Under the pieces are notes generated by a model, which was not told the DNA's origin, did no database searches, and saw only the letters and a program-made list of their open reading frames with translations. 64,000 nucleotides of DNA from Triticum aestivum (taxonomy: Eukaryota; Streptophyta; Magnoliopsida; Poales; Poaceae). Where the stretch lies: NCBI RefSeq assembly GCF_018294505.1, contig NC_057795.1, forward strand, positions 228,884,643 through 228,948,642, written 5' to 3'. Below, piece after piece: positions 1 through 11,233 of the stretch (positions are counted from its first letter, which is position 1; each line of letters opens with the position of its first letter). The position numbers and the translations under genes are program-made.

Positions 1-1092
1 CCAACACTCAACTCTCTCTCATGGGATTTGGATCTGGTGGAAAGAAGATTTGAGTGGAAAGCAACTTGGGAAAGGCTAGAGATCAAGATTCATATGGTAG
101 GAATGGAATATCTTGGCCTCAACACATGAGTAGGTAGTTCTCTCTCACAAAATGTATGCTGGAAGTGTAGGTTCAGTCTGATGGCTCTCTCCACGAATGA
201 AGAGGAGGTGGAGAGGTATATATAGCCTCCACACAAAATCTAACAGTTACACACAATTTACCAAACTCGGTGGGACCGATTCAACAGACTCGGTCGGACT
301 GATTTAGTAAACCTAGTGACCGTTAGGATTTTCGGCGGGACCGATATGCAACTCGGTAGGACCGATATGGTTAGGGTTAGGGCATAACTTAATCTCGGTG
401 AGACCGATTACACAAACTCGGTGAGACCGATTTTGGTAATAAGCTAACTAGAGAGTTGGTCAGGCAAACTCGGTGGGACCGATTACTCAAACTCGGTAGG
501 ACCGATTTTGGTAATAGGTTAACCAGGAAGTTTGCATTGTAATCTCGGTAGTACCGATTGCTCAAACTCAGTGAGACCGATTTTGGTAATGGACATACAC
601 ACAGAGATTACAATCCCATCTCGGTGAGACCGAGATCCCTATCGGTGAGACCGATTTGCCTAGGGTTTGTGGCAGTGGCTATGACATCTAAACTCGGTGG
701 CGCCAGATAGAAAGAATCGGTATGGCCGAGTTTGACTTTAGGTTTATGTCATATGTGTGGAAGTGGGAAAGTAGTTGAGGGTTTTGGAGCATATCACTAA
801 GCACTTTGGAGCAAGAAACTCATTAAGCAACACCTCATCCCTTCTTGATAGTATTGGCTTTTCCTATAGACTCAATGTGATCTTGGATCACTAAAATATA
901 AAATGAAGATTCTTGAGCTTGAAGCTTGAGCCAATCCTTTGTCCTTAGCATCTTGAAGGAGTTCCCACATCCTTTAGTCCATGCCACTCCATTGTTGAAC
1001 TTATCTGAAACATACTAGATAAAAATGTTAGTCCAACAAGAGATATGTTGACATTAATTACCAAAACCACCTAGGGAGCACTTATGCTTTCA
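1..1092 (-). mobile_element. LTR of a minus-strand LTR retrotransposon, cut by window edge
   Basis: On the minus strand a purine-rich tract (AAAAAGGGGGAGAT, just above 1092) is followed by TG and about 1.1 kb without coding potential, the layout of a polypurine tract and 3' LTR. The other LTR end lies beyond the window. The LTR contains the dense TCGGT/ACCGA repeat annotated separately. The AAGGGGGAGAT tract is common in grass Copia elements, but no pol is present here, so the superfamily is left open. Confidence 0.7.
266..731. repeat. Dispersed TCGGT-nnn-ACCGA inverted motif cluster
   Basis: Within about 465 bp a short motif of the form ACTCGGTGGGACCGATT recurs more than a dozen times with irregular spacing. 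Each copy is itself an inverted repeat (TCGGT, 3-4 bases, ACCGA). Variants such as CTCGGTAGGACCGAT and TCGGTGAGACCGAG occur. It lies wholly inside the LTR. Confidence 0.8.
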
Positions 1093-1410
1093 ATCTCCCC
1101 CTTTTTGGTAATTGATGACAACATACATCAAAGCTCTTAGGTAAAAATATAAAGAATAGCAAGTAAAGCTTTGGAAAGAGATGTAATAGGCATAGGCTCC
1201 CCCTACATGTATGCAATCATGTGAATATGGAATATAGAAGCATGAGAGAGCATAACCATGATAGAGTAGACAATGTGTTACATGTATCTTGGCCATATGC
1301 ATCAGAGCAAAGAATATTAAAGAAAATACCTTCATGCCCATGAGTCCTTCTTGCAAACAATTCTTAAAACATGTATCTTGGACACCATTCACTTAGACTT
1401 TTCTTTCAGC
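1093..1410 (-). other. 3' internal non-coding part of the same LTR element
   Basis: The stretch holds the polypurine tract (on the minus strand) and AT-rich sequence with no convincing reading frame. It ends near 1405-1410, where it abuts a Gypsy gag fragment. The junction is abrupt and without a visible target duplication, so it may be a deletion scar. Confidence 0.5.
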
Positions 1411-1850
1411 TTAGCTAACAGTTCTTAAGATCATATCTATTATTGTAAGCAAAAAGGTCTCTAGCAGTTTCTTCATCCATAACATAACCGTCGGGCACAA
1501 TAGGCAATTCATATCTAGGGGGAGAATCTTCATCATCACTTTCATTAATATCATCAGTTTCAATAATTTCATTCTCTCTAACCCTAGCAAGTTGTTCATC
1601 AAGAAATTCACCTAATGGCACATTATTATCAAGTAGAGAAGTAGTTTCATCATAAGCATCATGCATAGCAGAAGTGGCATCATCAATAACATGCGACATA
1701 TCAGAATCAATAGCAGGTGCAGGTGTAGGTGTCGCAAGTTTACTCATAACAGAAGGTGAATCAAGTGCAGAGCTAGATGTCAATTCCTTACCTCCAATCG
1801 TAGTTGAGGGAAAATCTTGGTTCTTTCATCTTTCAAGTTCCTCATAGTGA
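1411..1850 (-). pseudogene. Gypsy (Athila-type) gag N-terminal fragment
   Basis: Minus-strand open frame of about 120 codons directly downstream of a primer-binding site and LTR, the place of gag. The peptide is rich in Ser, Thr, Asp and Glu and ends with an acidic and polar stretch (RYDLKNC at the end of the frame). No zinc knuckle or later domain is present. The frame is cut at about 1411 by the junction with the neighbouring element. I recognise this start region from Triticeae Athila-like Gypsy elements (Sabrina/Fatima group); that is recognition, not a search. Only the first part of gag survives, so it is not functional. Confidence 0.6.
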
Positions 1851-1892
1851 TCAACAGATATAAATCCCAAGTGACTCAAAGAATAGAGCTAT

Positions 1893-1912
1893 GCTCCTCG
1901 GCAACAGTGCCA
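1893..1912 (-). other. Decayed tRNA-Asp-type primer-binding site
   Basis: Eight bases inside the LTR boundary the minus strand reads TGGCACTGTTGCCGAGG. Athila-type elements normally carry TGGCGCCGTTGCCGG, complementary to the 3' end of tRNA-Asp. The differences here include CG to CA, a deamination pattern. It fixes the orientation of the element as minus. Confidence 0.65.
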
Positions 1913-1920
1913 GTAAAAGG

Positions 1921-3324
1921 TGTTGATAACCCACAAGTATAGGGGATCGCAACAGTTTTCGAGGGTAGAGTATTCAACCCAAATTTATTGATTCGACACA
2001 AGGAGAGCCAAAGAATATTCTCAAGTATTAGCAGCTGATTTATCAATTCAATCTCACCTGAAAGACTTAATATCTACAGCGAAATATTTAGTAGCAAAGT
2101 AGTATGGAGGTAACGATAATGTTGGCAAAAGTAACAGTAGCAATTGTAGCAATCGTAACAGTGGCAATGAACAAGTAACTAAGCAAAGCTCAATATGTGA
2201 AAAGCTCGTAGGCAATGGATCAATGATGGATAATTATGTCGGATGCAATTCATCATGCAACTGTTATAACATAGGGTGACATAGAACTAGCCCCAGTTCA
2301 TTAATGTAATGTAGGCATGTATTCCGAATATAGTCATCCATGCTTATGGAACAGAACTTGCATGACATCTTTTGTCCTACCCTCCTGTGGCAGCGGGGTC
2401 CTATTGGAAACTAAGGGATATTAAGGCCTCCTTTTAATAGAGTACTGGACTAAAGCATTAGCACTTAGTGAATACGCGAACTCCTCAAACTACGGTCATC
2501 ATCGGGAAGTGTCCTGACTATTTTCACTCCGGGGTTTGCGGATCATAACACGTAGTAGGTGACTATAACTTGCAAGATAGGATCAAGAACACTCATATAT
2601 TCCTGAAACATAATAGGTTCAGATCTGAAATCATGGCACTCGGGCCCTAGTGACAAGCATTAAGCATGGCAAAGTCATAGCAACATCAATCTTAGAACAT
2701 AATGGAAACTAGGGATCAAACCCTAACAAAACTAACTCGATTACATGGTAAATCTCATCCAACCCATCACCGTCTAGCAAGCCTACGGTGGGATTACTCA
2801 CGCACGGCGGTGAGCATCATAAAATTGGTGATGGAGGATGGTTAATGATGACGATGGCAACGGATTCCCCTCTCCGGAGCCCCGAACGGACTCCAGATCA
2901 GCCCTCATGAGGAAGATTAGGGCTTAGCGGCGGCTCCGTATTGTAAAACGCGATGAAGCCTTCTCTCTGATTTTTTTCCTCCCTGAACGTGAATATATGG
3001 AGTTGGAGTTGAGGTTGGTGGAGGACCAGGGGGCCCACAAGGCATGGGGCGCGCCCCAGGGGGTGGGCGCGCCCTGCACCCTCGTGGACAGGGTGCGGCC
3101 CCCCTTACGTTGATTCTTTTGCCAATATTTTTTATTAATTCGAAAACATGACTCCGTGGAGTTTCAGGTCATTCCGAGAACTTCTATTTCTGCACAAAAA
3201 TAACACCATGGCAATTCTGCTGAAAACAGCGTCAATCTGGGTTAGTTCCATTCAAATCATGCAAGTTAGAGTGCAAAACAAGGGCAAAAGTGTTTGGAAA
3301 AGTAGATACGTTGGAGATGTATCA
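1921..3324 (-). mobile_element. 5' LTR of an Athila-type Gypsy element
   Basis: A 1,404-bp unit bounded by TG and CA. On the minus strand it starts TGATACATCTCCAACGTATC, a hallmark start of Triticeae Athila-like LTRs, and ends next to the primer-binding site at 1893-1912. It is the 5' LTR of the gag fragment at 1411-1850. Its outer edge (3324/3325) abuts the truncated CACTA-like copy 3. The LTR carries GC-rich stretches around 3010-3110 and no coding region. Confidence 0.8.
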
Positions 3325-3471
3325 CTTGCTAATTTGGGCACACAAAAGAGCGTACAACACATAGACCACACTTACCGAATCGAGAAATTTTAGTAATTAA
3401 ACAGAGCCGGTTGACCTAAGCATTGCTCTAACAATACCTGCATTAAAAACAAAGCCTAAGTATGCATAATA

Positions 3472-4179
3472 TTAACAAAGCCGTCCCGCGCTAGCCCATG
3501 CATCGCCGGTGTGAGATGATATGTCGATGACTTGTCCTGGCGACATGTCGCCGTTGGTGGATTCCGCGTCCCCCCTGTTGAAGTCGACCGCGTCCTCGTC
3601 CACGATGTCACCATCAAGGTTGTAGTACTCGTAGTAGTGGCTGCGCCAGAGCTCACATTGGTACTCCACCGCCGATTCCTCGACGGACAGACTCTTCTCT
3701 ACCTCGACCTCGACCACGCACAACTCCTCCTCCCGGCGCTCCTCGATCTCCGCCGCCTCCTGCGTCTCCAGCTCCTACTCGGTGATCTCATGAGGAAGTA
3801 GGTGCTCCATGGCCGCCGCCGCCTTGTCGAACGTGTGTTGCATGCTGGATTCCGAGGTGGCCTGGAATATCTTGGCATGTACTTCCTCGATCTTGGCATG
3901 GATGGGCTCGACCCGGGCCAGGGCGACATCGGCGGCATGGATGGTAGCTCGAGCGCTCTCGGCATTTGCAGCCACCATCGCAGTAGTTGCTGCAGCCATC
4001 TTGGCTTCTGCAACTGCCCCATCGGCTGCCAGAGACGCCCTCTCAGCGATTGCGACCGCGCTCAATGCGGATGCGGTGGCACTCTCGGCGTAGGCGGCCA
4101 CGCTCTCGGCATAGGTGGCGGCGCTCGGGGAGGACGCGACCACCGTACGGGCTCTCATGAAGCGTTTCCACGGTGTCAT
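3472..4179 (-). pseudogene. ORFc, Ala-rich coiled-coil protein (best preserved copy)
   Basis: Minus-strand frame of about 235 codons from ATG (MTPWKRF) to a stop at 3472. It is interrupted by one in-frame TAG at 3775-3777, with no frameshift. The first ~115 residues are an Ala-rich, heptad-like run with Glu/Arg/Lys spacing, probably a coiled coil. The C-terminal third is acidic with Tyr pairs (HYYEYYNLDG) and a Ser/Gly tail. No known catalytic motif was recognised. A TATTTAAG box lies about 100 bases upstream (near 4280), and a short overlapping upstream frame (MNPDPNSRNTFLQR) precedes the ATG. The same gene occurs at 11234-11992 and 31969-32662. Function unknown. Confidence 0.6.
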
Positions 4180-4374
4180 CTTTGCAAGAAGGTGTTGCGG
4201 GAATTGGGATCAGGATTCATGAATTCGGGGGTTGCCGGCACTGGAGCAGACGAGCCGGCGAAGCTTAAGGAGGAAGACTTAAATAGACCCACGATTTTTC
4301 ATCGCAAACGGTTCCTACAAAAAAAACTGTCTGATGTTGTTGATATTTTTTATTAGCTGTGAAATACGAATTTC

Positions 4375-5760
4375 GAAGAAAGTGGCAACGGATGGTGTTT
4401 TAAATGCACGAGGAATTTTTTAGTACTAATACAACTATCATGTCAAATTTTGCAAAAATTTAGGGGTCATTTGACCTTTTAAGACATTTAAGTGATTTTC
4501 TAGCCATTTAATGACCGTAATTCAAATTTGTAGTACATGTACATGGAACAACTAACCATAACGGTTTGAAAAGTCATATTCGTGTACTTGTGTGCGAGTT
4601 AATTCCATGTGCCGTAAATTGGAAGGAATTATCAAACATATTGGTCTCACGGCTATGACACAAAGCATGGAGCGTCATGGCATTCAAATTCCAAAATATT
4701 AAAAAAATCAGAAGCACATGAAACCTTGCTTGACGTAATGTCATGCCACCAAGATGATGTGGTAAAAAATTGGCATGTTTGATGAAAGTTTGGACACACA
4801 CCCCTCACAAACTAGAGCAACTCACTAGAAGGCTCGTGGTTTCGAGAGGGAACAATGCTTGTTTGCTGACGAACGGGCGATAGCTTCCTCTTTTGGGCTT
4901 CAAAAAATTTCTATAGTTAACGTGCACTAATACAACTGTCATGTGAAAAATTGGAAAATTATAGGGGTCATTTGACCTTTTAAAGACATTTAAGTGATTT
5001 CGTAGCCATTTAATGACTATAATTCAAATTTGAACCACATCTACATGCAATGACTAACCATAATGGTTTGAAAAATCATATTTTGCGTACATGTGTGCGA
5101 GTTAATTCCATGTGTAGTAAATTGAATGGAATTTTCAAACATATTGGTGTCACGGCCTGGACACATGGATGGAGCGCCATGGCATTTAAATTCCAAAAAA
5201 ATAAAAAATGATCTGAAACACATGAAACTTTGCTTGACGTAATGTCATGCCACCAAGATGATGTGGTAAAAAAATTTGGGATGTTTGACGAAAGTTTTGA
5301 CGCACACCCCTCACAAACCAGAGCAACTCGCTAGAAGGCTCGTGGTTTCGAGAGGGAACAATGCATGTTTGGTGACGAACAGGTGATAACTTCCTCTTAT
5401 GGGCTTCAAACAATTTCTACAGTTAACGTGCACTAATACAACTGTCGTGTCAAATTTTGGAAACTTTCAGGGGTCATTTGACATTTATAAGAAATTTAAG
5501 TGATTTTCTAGCCATTTAATGACCGTAATCCAAATTTGAACTACATCTACATGCAGCGGCTAACTATAACGGTTTGAAAAAAGTATTTATGTACTTGTGT
5601 GCGGGTTAATTCCATGTGCAATAAATTGGAACGAATTTTCAGACATATTCGTGTCACAGCTTGGACACATGCATGGAGTACCATGGCATTTGAATTCCAA
5701 AAAATTGAAAAATCTTCATATGATGTAAATATCTGGTGTTCAAAAAAGAAAATGTAAAGA
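4375..5760 (-). repeat. Array A, about 3 units of ~500 bp
   Basis: Tandem repeat with anchors TAGCCATTTAATGAC near 4501, 5002 and 5508, so the period is about 500 bp. Each unit carries TCAAATTTG, GGTTTGAAAA, CCACCAAGATGATGTGG and GGCTCGTGGTTTCGAGAGGG in order. It lies between the divergent ORFc and ORFb. No coding potential was seen. Confidence 0.85.
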
Positions 5761-6064
5761 TCTGGCAAGACAACCGGGCCCCACATGATTGGCACTCTAT
5801 TTCACGCCTCAAGGTTTGGAAGGTGAGTGGCACGGGTTATTGATCAGAGACAGCTATTAAGGTCCCACACGGCTTTTGTTGGAGGAATCATGTGTGATTT
5901 AGACTACAATACTCGTAAATTCCGGTGACCAGCATGTGTACTATTCCCGTTGATCTAGATTCCGGCCGCCAATAAATAGTACCTTGCTCACGTCATCCCA
6001 CCTGCATTCTCATCTACATCGTCCCCTTGCTCGCCCTCTCTCTCTCTCTCAAATCTTGGTCGTG

Positions 6065-6680
6065 GCGCCGCCGACCTGCCAACGTTCCGCCGAGGAGGCA
6101 TCGCCCCCCCTCCCCAGGATGCTCAATCGAAGAGCAGCAACGAGGAGGACCCCTAGGTGCCATCGGACGAGGTTGTACTGAACCCCCCAACTTTGGAGTG
6201 GTTTTGGGGCTAGTACAATCTTTGTCTGTGGAAGTCACTGTCGCCGGCTGAGAAAGCCAGGAAAGTGGCGTTCAAGAAGGAGATGGCGGAGGAGGAAGCC
6301 AGGTACCAGGCGGCCTGTGAAGCCCATGATACCGCCTAGAAAAAGGAGGTTGTGGAGCTTTGGGGGTGGGCGCGTCGTCGTGTGGAGGAGGTGTATGAAG
6401 ACGGGTACTTTGCGAGGAAGGTCAAAGGCTCTATGCACCTCATCGTTGTGTGGAGGTGGGCCGATAAGCTCCAGTATGCCACCGATAAGGAGCTCCGGTG
6501 GGCACCCAATGAAATGGCAAGATCGTTCATGCTCGTCCCCCAGCAAGAGGTGGATCAGTATGCCAAGCTATGCAAGGCGGAGGAGGCGGAATACTGCCTC
6601 CGCGCAAGGAAGACGCCGTGCACCAGGGAGCTGCTGGCGAGGGGCTACCAGAATACTGCCCCCAGGAGGGATGATTGTAT
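6065..6680 (+). pseudogene. ORFb, WADKLQ-motif protein, degenerate copy
   Basis: Plus-strand remains of a ~200-residue protein also seen at 14381-14965 and 28064-28678. The best part is 6352-6677: a basic, amphipathic region with ARRRVEEVYEDGYFARKVKG, then WRWADKLQ and PNEMARSF, ending in a CTRELLARGY block. At least four in-frame stops break the N-terminal half. The TATA-like CAATAAATAG near 5970 and a CT-rich tract near 6044-6058 precede it and recur before the other copies. Family not recognised. Confidence 0.5.
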
Positions 6681-7290
6681 TGAGAATCAAAAAGAGAGAA
6701 GAACCCATCTAGCTACTGCCTACAGACCTTTAGGTCTATGGTGAACTACTCACGCATCATCGAAGAAGCACCGATGAGGATGATGAACCCCTCCGTGATC
6801 GTGTTCCCCTCTGACAAGGTGCCAGATTAGGGTTCAAGATTGGATCTCGTGGTTCTGGAGCTTGCGGAGGCTAGAATTGTGTTTCGTCGACTCTCCTAGG
6901 GTTTCTGGAATATTTGTCTATTTATAGAGCTGAGAGACGGTGGAGGAGACCTCCGTGGGGCCCACAACCCATCAGGGCGCTCCAGGGGCCTCTAACGCGC
7001 CCTAGTGTCTTGTGGGCCCCACGGGCCTCCCCTCAGGTGCTTCCTTGTCTCCCAAGTTGTCTTCTGGTCCAAAAAACTCTCCAAAAGTTTCGCTGCATTT
7101 GGACACCGTTTGATAGTGATATTCTATGAAGTAAAAAACAAGCAAAAAAACAACTGGCACTGGGCACTATGTCAATGGTTAGTCCCAAAAAATGATATAA
7201 ATTTGCTATAAAATGATTGTAAAACATCCAAGAATTATAATATAACAGTAAGGAACAATAAAAAATTATAGATACGTTGGGGAGGTATCA
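6678..7290 (-). mobile_element. Truncated Athila-type Gypsy LTR fragment
   Basis: On the minus strand it starts TGATACCTCCCCAACGTATC at 7290, a mutated form of the TGATACGTC... LTR start, and runs about 610 bp to a break where it joins ORFb of copy 3. It shares the GC-rich mid-LTR composition of the neighbouring LTRs. No target duplication is visible, so it is a truncated LTR rather than an intact solo LTR. Confidence 0.65.
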
Positions 7291-8614
7291 GGTACCAACA
7301 TGCTGCGGTAAAAAAAGGTCCGATTTGGGACAAGTTTTGGTATAAACTTCTCACAAACCGGATCTTGTCGCAAAAAGCCTCATGGTTTCGAGAGGGAACA
7401 TGTCACCTACGTGTGCGGAATGACATACTCTGCCTCTTCCTGCCTTGATTTATTTAACAGAGGCAACATGCAACTATAGGAGTGTCGTGTTAAAACTTGG
7501 AATTATCTAGTGTTCAATTGGCCTTTTATACATTATCAGAGTTTATAGGATTTTAATGTGCATAATTCAAATTTGAACTACAGGCACATGCCCCAGTGCA
7601 CCAAACCAGGTTGAAAAATCATATGTGTGTACTTGGGTGAATGTTTAGATCCCATGCAAGAAAGTGGGAATGAATTTCAAACAACTAGGCATCGGGGCTC
7701 GGGCTTAAATATTGAGAAACTTGGTTTTAAAATTCCCGTGAATCCAAAGCTCGCCTTAAAATCACAAAACTTGGCATGGTGTTATAACATGACGCCAACA
7801 TGTTGTGGTATAAAAATTGTCTAAGTTGAGACAAGTTTTGGTATAAACTTGTCGCAAACTAGAGCTTTTCTCAAAAACCCTAATGGTTCTAAGAGGAAAC
7901 GTGTCACCTCTGTGTGAGAAAGGACATACACTGCCTCTTCTAGCCTTGATATATTTTTACAAAGGCAACATGCAACTGTAGGATTGTCGTGTTAAAATTT
8001 GCAATTATTCAGTGTTCATTCGGCCTTTTTATACATTATTTGAGTTTCTAGGCATTTAATGTGCATAATTCAAATTTGAACTACAGGCACATGCCCCAGT
8101 GCACCAAACTGGATTGAAAAATCATATACGTGTGCTTGGGTGACTGGTTAGGTCCCATGCAAGAAATGGGAATGAATTTCAAACATATGGGTGTTATGGC
8201 TCGGCCTTAAAGATTAAGAAACTTGGTTTTAAAATTCCTGTAAATCCAAAGTTCGCCTGAAAATCATGAAACTTGGCATGGTGTTATGACCTGGCACCAA
8301 CATGATGTGGTAAAAAAATTATCCGCTTTTGGACAAGTTTTGGTATAAACTTCGCACAAACCGGGGTTTCTCTCAAAAAGCCTCATGGTTCTAATAGGGA
8401 ATGTGTCACCTCTGTGTGCGAAAAAAACATACGCTACCTCTTCACTCCTTGATTTATTTTACAGAGGCAACATACAACCATAGGAGTGTGATGGTAAAAT
8501 TTGGAATTATTCAGGGGTATTTCGGCCTTTTTACACATTATTCGAGTTTCTACGCATTTAATGTGCATAATTCAAATATGAACTACACGCACACGCCCTA
8601 GTGCACCATACCGG
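7291..8614. repeat. Array B, left part (~500-bp tandem repeat)
   Basis: About 2.6 units of a ~500-bp repeat, with anchors AACTTGGCATGGTGTTAT near 7770 and 8272. Units contain GGTTGAAAAATCATATACGTG, CATGCAAGAAATGGGAATG and TTGATTTATTTTACAGAGGC. The unit is cut at 8614 in mid-repeat (…CCATACCGG) by the CACTA-like insertion and resumes at 18013 (TGGGTTCAAAAATC). Order and wording resemble array A, so the two arrays share ancestry. No reading frame is conserved. Confidence 0.85.
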
Positions 8615-8668
8615 CACTGGTACAACGAGGTGCTATACAAACAGTTTTTAACCCCTTTCCATGATGGC
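8615..8668 (+). repeat. CACTA-like terminus, end 2 (CACTGG type)
   Basis: Begins CACTGGTACAACGAGGTGC. It matches the inverted terminus at 43155-43206 of the right copy over more than 100 bp (for example CAGTTTTTAACCCCTTTCC, with few changes). Only the first four bases are shared with the opposite end of the same element. Confidence 0.85.
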
Positions 8669-8830
8669 GTATCGAACCGCCGCCAAGTGAGTGAATGCGA
8701 TAGGGGGTCCTTCCCACATGACCCGGAAATCGTTGGGATCTCCGGTCACATACCTTGGCAAAGTGAGATCGTGTGCGACGGGCGAGCGATCAAATACGGT
8801 TATACAAGCCCAATCGGGTCTGGTCGTAAG

Positions 8831-9025
8831 TACATCCCACACAGTCAGTCCCAAACAAATGTTTTCGTTTGTTATGTACATTCCACACAGTCAATCCAAG
8901 TAATATGTTTCTCTTCTTATGTACATCCCACACAGTCAATCGAGGGAAAATGTTTCTGTTCATATGTACATCCCACACAGTCAATCCAGGGAAAACGTTT
9001 CCCTTCGTACAGACATCCCACACAG
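8831..9025 (+). repeat. Subterminal 45-bp repeats, five copies
   Basis: TACATCCCACACAG or a close variant starts at 8831, 8877, 8922, 8967 and 9012, a period of 45-46 bp. Subterminal repeats in CACTA elements are typically binding sites for an element-encoded protein; that role is inferred here. The right copy has six such repeats at 42755-43024. Confidence 0.85.
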
Positions 9026-9389
9026 TTTTATGTATAGCCTCGTGTGTGATAGGTGTAACTATCACACATGCTCTGCCTCGGTTAACCGTTTACTTTTATT
9101 CAACTACATCACACACGATTTGATGAAGAAAACTGTATGGCGTTGGGCTATCCATCACAAGCACTTTTACTGCTAGAACCGTTTGCAAAGTTCCATGGCC
9201 CATTTAGGAAGCTTATGAGTTTACAATTAATAATTCTAGTATTACGCAAATTCACATTTCATATCGAACAGCTGTTTGCCAATTTCATATCAGGCACAGT
9301 ATGATAGCTACCTGAAAACAGCACAGTAAAACATATAGCTAGTTCACCTTCATAAGAACAATATTAGAACAATATATTCATTTACCTAA

Positions 9390-10757
9390 TCGAGATCATA
9401 TAGGCTCGTCTTATCCACCTCTGCTTTTAGTTCAGTAAGAACCTGTTTTGCACTGGCAACTGGGAAAGTGCCTCCTCCTTCACCAACACCATCTTAGCAA
9501 AGTCCGATTTAAAAAAAATGAGCTTATTCTCCATCTTCCTCTTTTTATCCCGCATATTCAAATATTCTTCAGCGTTGACAACACTTTATCTAACCCTACC
9601 TCTGTTCTCTTCCTCATACATGCTCCAGAGCTTTCTTAGGCACATCTTTAAAGACTGTGGCCACTCTTGATCAACCCACTCCAGGTAAGAACATTTCTGT
9701 TCATCCTATAATATTTAAAACAAGATCAGTAACAATTGTAGGGGAAATGGGTTTCTAGCAACATAGAAAATCACCAAATACATATTTTGAAAAATTGAAG
9801 AAATGGGTTAATTATGACATATGTTCTCAAAAAGAACAATGTGCAAATGAATTAATTTCTACTGAGACAACAATCAATTTCCGAAGCATCAGAAGCTATA
9901 ATTAACTACAACAATGCTAACAATTTCTTAGTCATGTACTATAACTAACAAATTGAACATTTTATGAGGAAGCTAATTATAACTGCCATAGCATAGCGAC
10001 AGTGTTTGGACGACAGTGAATTGCTACTAATAGGTGTGTACATGCACAAATTTAGTAACATAGAACTAATAGCACTAAGGTTGTCCACTATGTATGACAA
10101 AACCAGTGTAACTGTTTCTACATTTGGCATTGGTGCCCTGCATTGGCGAGCCGATTCAGCAGGAAAAAATTCAGGGACCCGGACTCCAGAGCAACTAGTT
10201 GCTCTGATGCCCAGTTCCTTCGTGCCATAAAGATTTAGTATTTTACTGCTTCGCTGCTCGGATGTGTGGACCAAAGTTGGCTACACAAACTGCTGAAGCG
10301 GTGCCAAATAATTTTCTAATGGCACCGCTGATGAAAATGGCAACATTTTTAGATATTAGGTACAAACTGTGACACTGTCTTAACATCCAGAATAACATAG
10401 CATAGTGACAGTGTCTGAATCACATCTAACAAATGATTTGTGACAACAAAAGTGGGGCTAACCTTCTCTGCACATGCCAGAAACTTCCTCCCACTGTCCA
10501 CAGATTCAAATGCAACTAGCTCCATGCATGGAGATTGATGGTGAAAACGAGTAGGCAGATCTTCAGCCACCCCACTCCATTTGTTGCAACTGATGGTCCT
10601 AGGGAGCTACAATAGGAAGAAATGATTTAAATCGACCTCCGGGTTAAAATCCTTCATTCCAAGTCATAATCCGAGAGAGAGAAGAGAGGCATACCCGGGT
10701 GCTGAAAAATTCGTCGGAGGAGGAGGAACCGCTGGAGAGGTCATTGAAGAAGACCAT
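9390..10757 (-). pseudogene. GRF-type zinc-finger plus coiled-coil gene, left copy
   Basis: Minus-strand spliced gene. Candidate exon 1 is 10695-10757 (MVFFNDLSSGSSSSDEFF, then a GT donor). Exon 2 spans about 10460-10600 and encodes HHQSPCMELVAFESVDSG, then GRKFLACAEK before a GT donor. Exon 3 starts at 9705 after an AG acceptor with DEQKCSYLEWVDQEWPQS. Across exons 2-3 the spacing C...GRKFxxC...C...W fits a GRF zinc finger, a small nucleic-acid-binding module. Exons 2 and 3 join in phase; exon 1 to exon 2 does not with the sites I chose, so exon 1 is tentative. Exon 3 stops early (after NRGRVR); the coiled-coil part downstream is still recognisable but broken. The right copy has a stop where this one has Trp. 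Confidence 0.55.
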
Positions 10758-11233
10758 GGACACCCCGGCGGTAGGATGCGAGACGACGAGAGCGAGGAAG
10801 CGGCTATAGCTTCAGAAGGGAGGAAGGAGGAAATAGGGGAAATGTGACTTGTGGTCGGGGAGAAAAAGGGGTGGGGAAGGGTGGGGGCAGGGTAGATATT
10901 TCGGTGGTAGGCCAAAAATTTCGAAATGTGGAGGGAAACTTTGCGCATGTTGCCGTCGGACACCATTCACTTTGAAAGATTGTGTGCATCGCAAATGATT
11001 CTTCTGCTTTCCTCGCATGGGATGAGTTTGATAATTCAAATTTCGGTGGAAATTTCCTTGGGTACTGTCCTCATCCACGTCATTGCATAATTTAACATCG
11101 CTTGCTAATTTGGGCACACAAAAGAGCGTACATCACATAGACCACACTTACTGAATCTAGCAATTTTAGTAATTAAACAGAGCCACTGGACCTAAGCATT
11201 GCTCTAACAAAATACTAGCATTAAAAACAAAGC

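Larger units (their letters stand above)
3325..6677 (-). mobile_element. Truncated CACTA-like element, copy 3
   Basis: Collinear with about 11103-14970 of the complete left copy: the same 3' region, ORFc, array A and ORFb in the same order and orientation. Both ends are missing: the left is replaced by the Gypsy LTR, the right joins an LTR fragment just after the end of ORFb. It is therefore an internal fragment of the family whose ends are defined by the copies at 8615-18012 and 25801-43206. Confidence 0.75.

Noticed and set aside
266..731. CRISPR-like array
   Set aside because: Eukaryotic LTR context, irregular spacing and no unique spacers of constant length.
3808..4356. Plus-strand frames over ORFc (for example 3802-4356)
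   Set aside because: Antisense shadow of the Ala-rich minus-strand gene; the pattern repeats in all copies because of GC-rich codons.
4375..5760. Array A frames such as those at 5186-5413 as coding genes
   Set aside because: They recur by repetition of the unit, are unconserved between units and shift frame with each indel.
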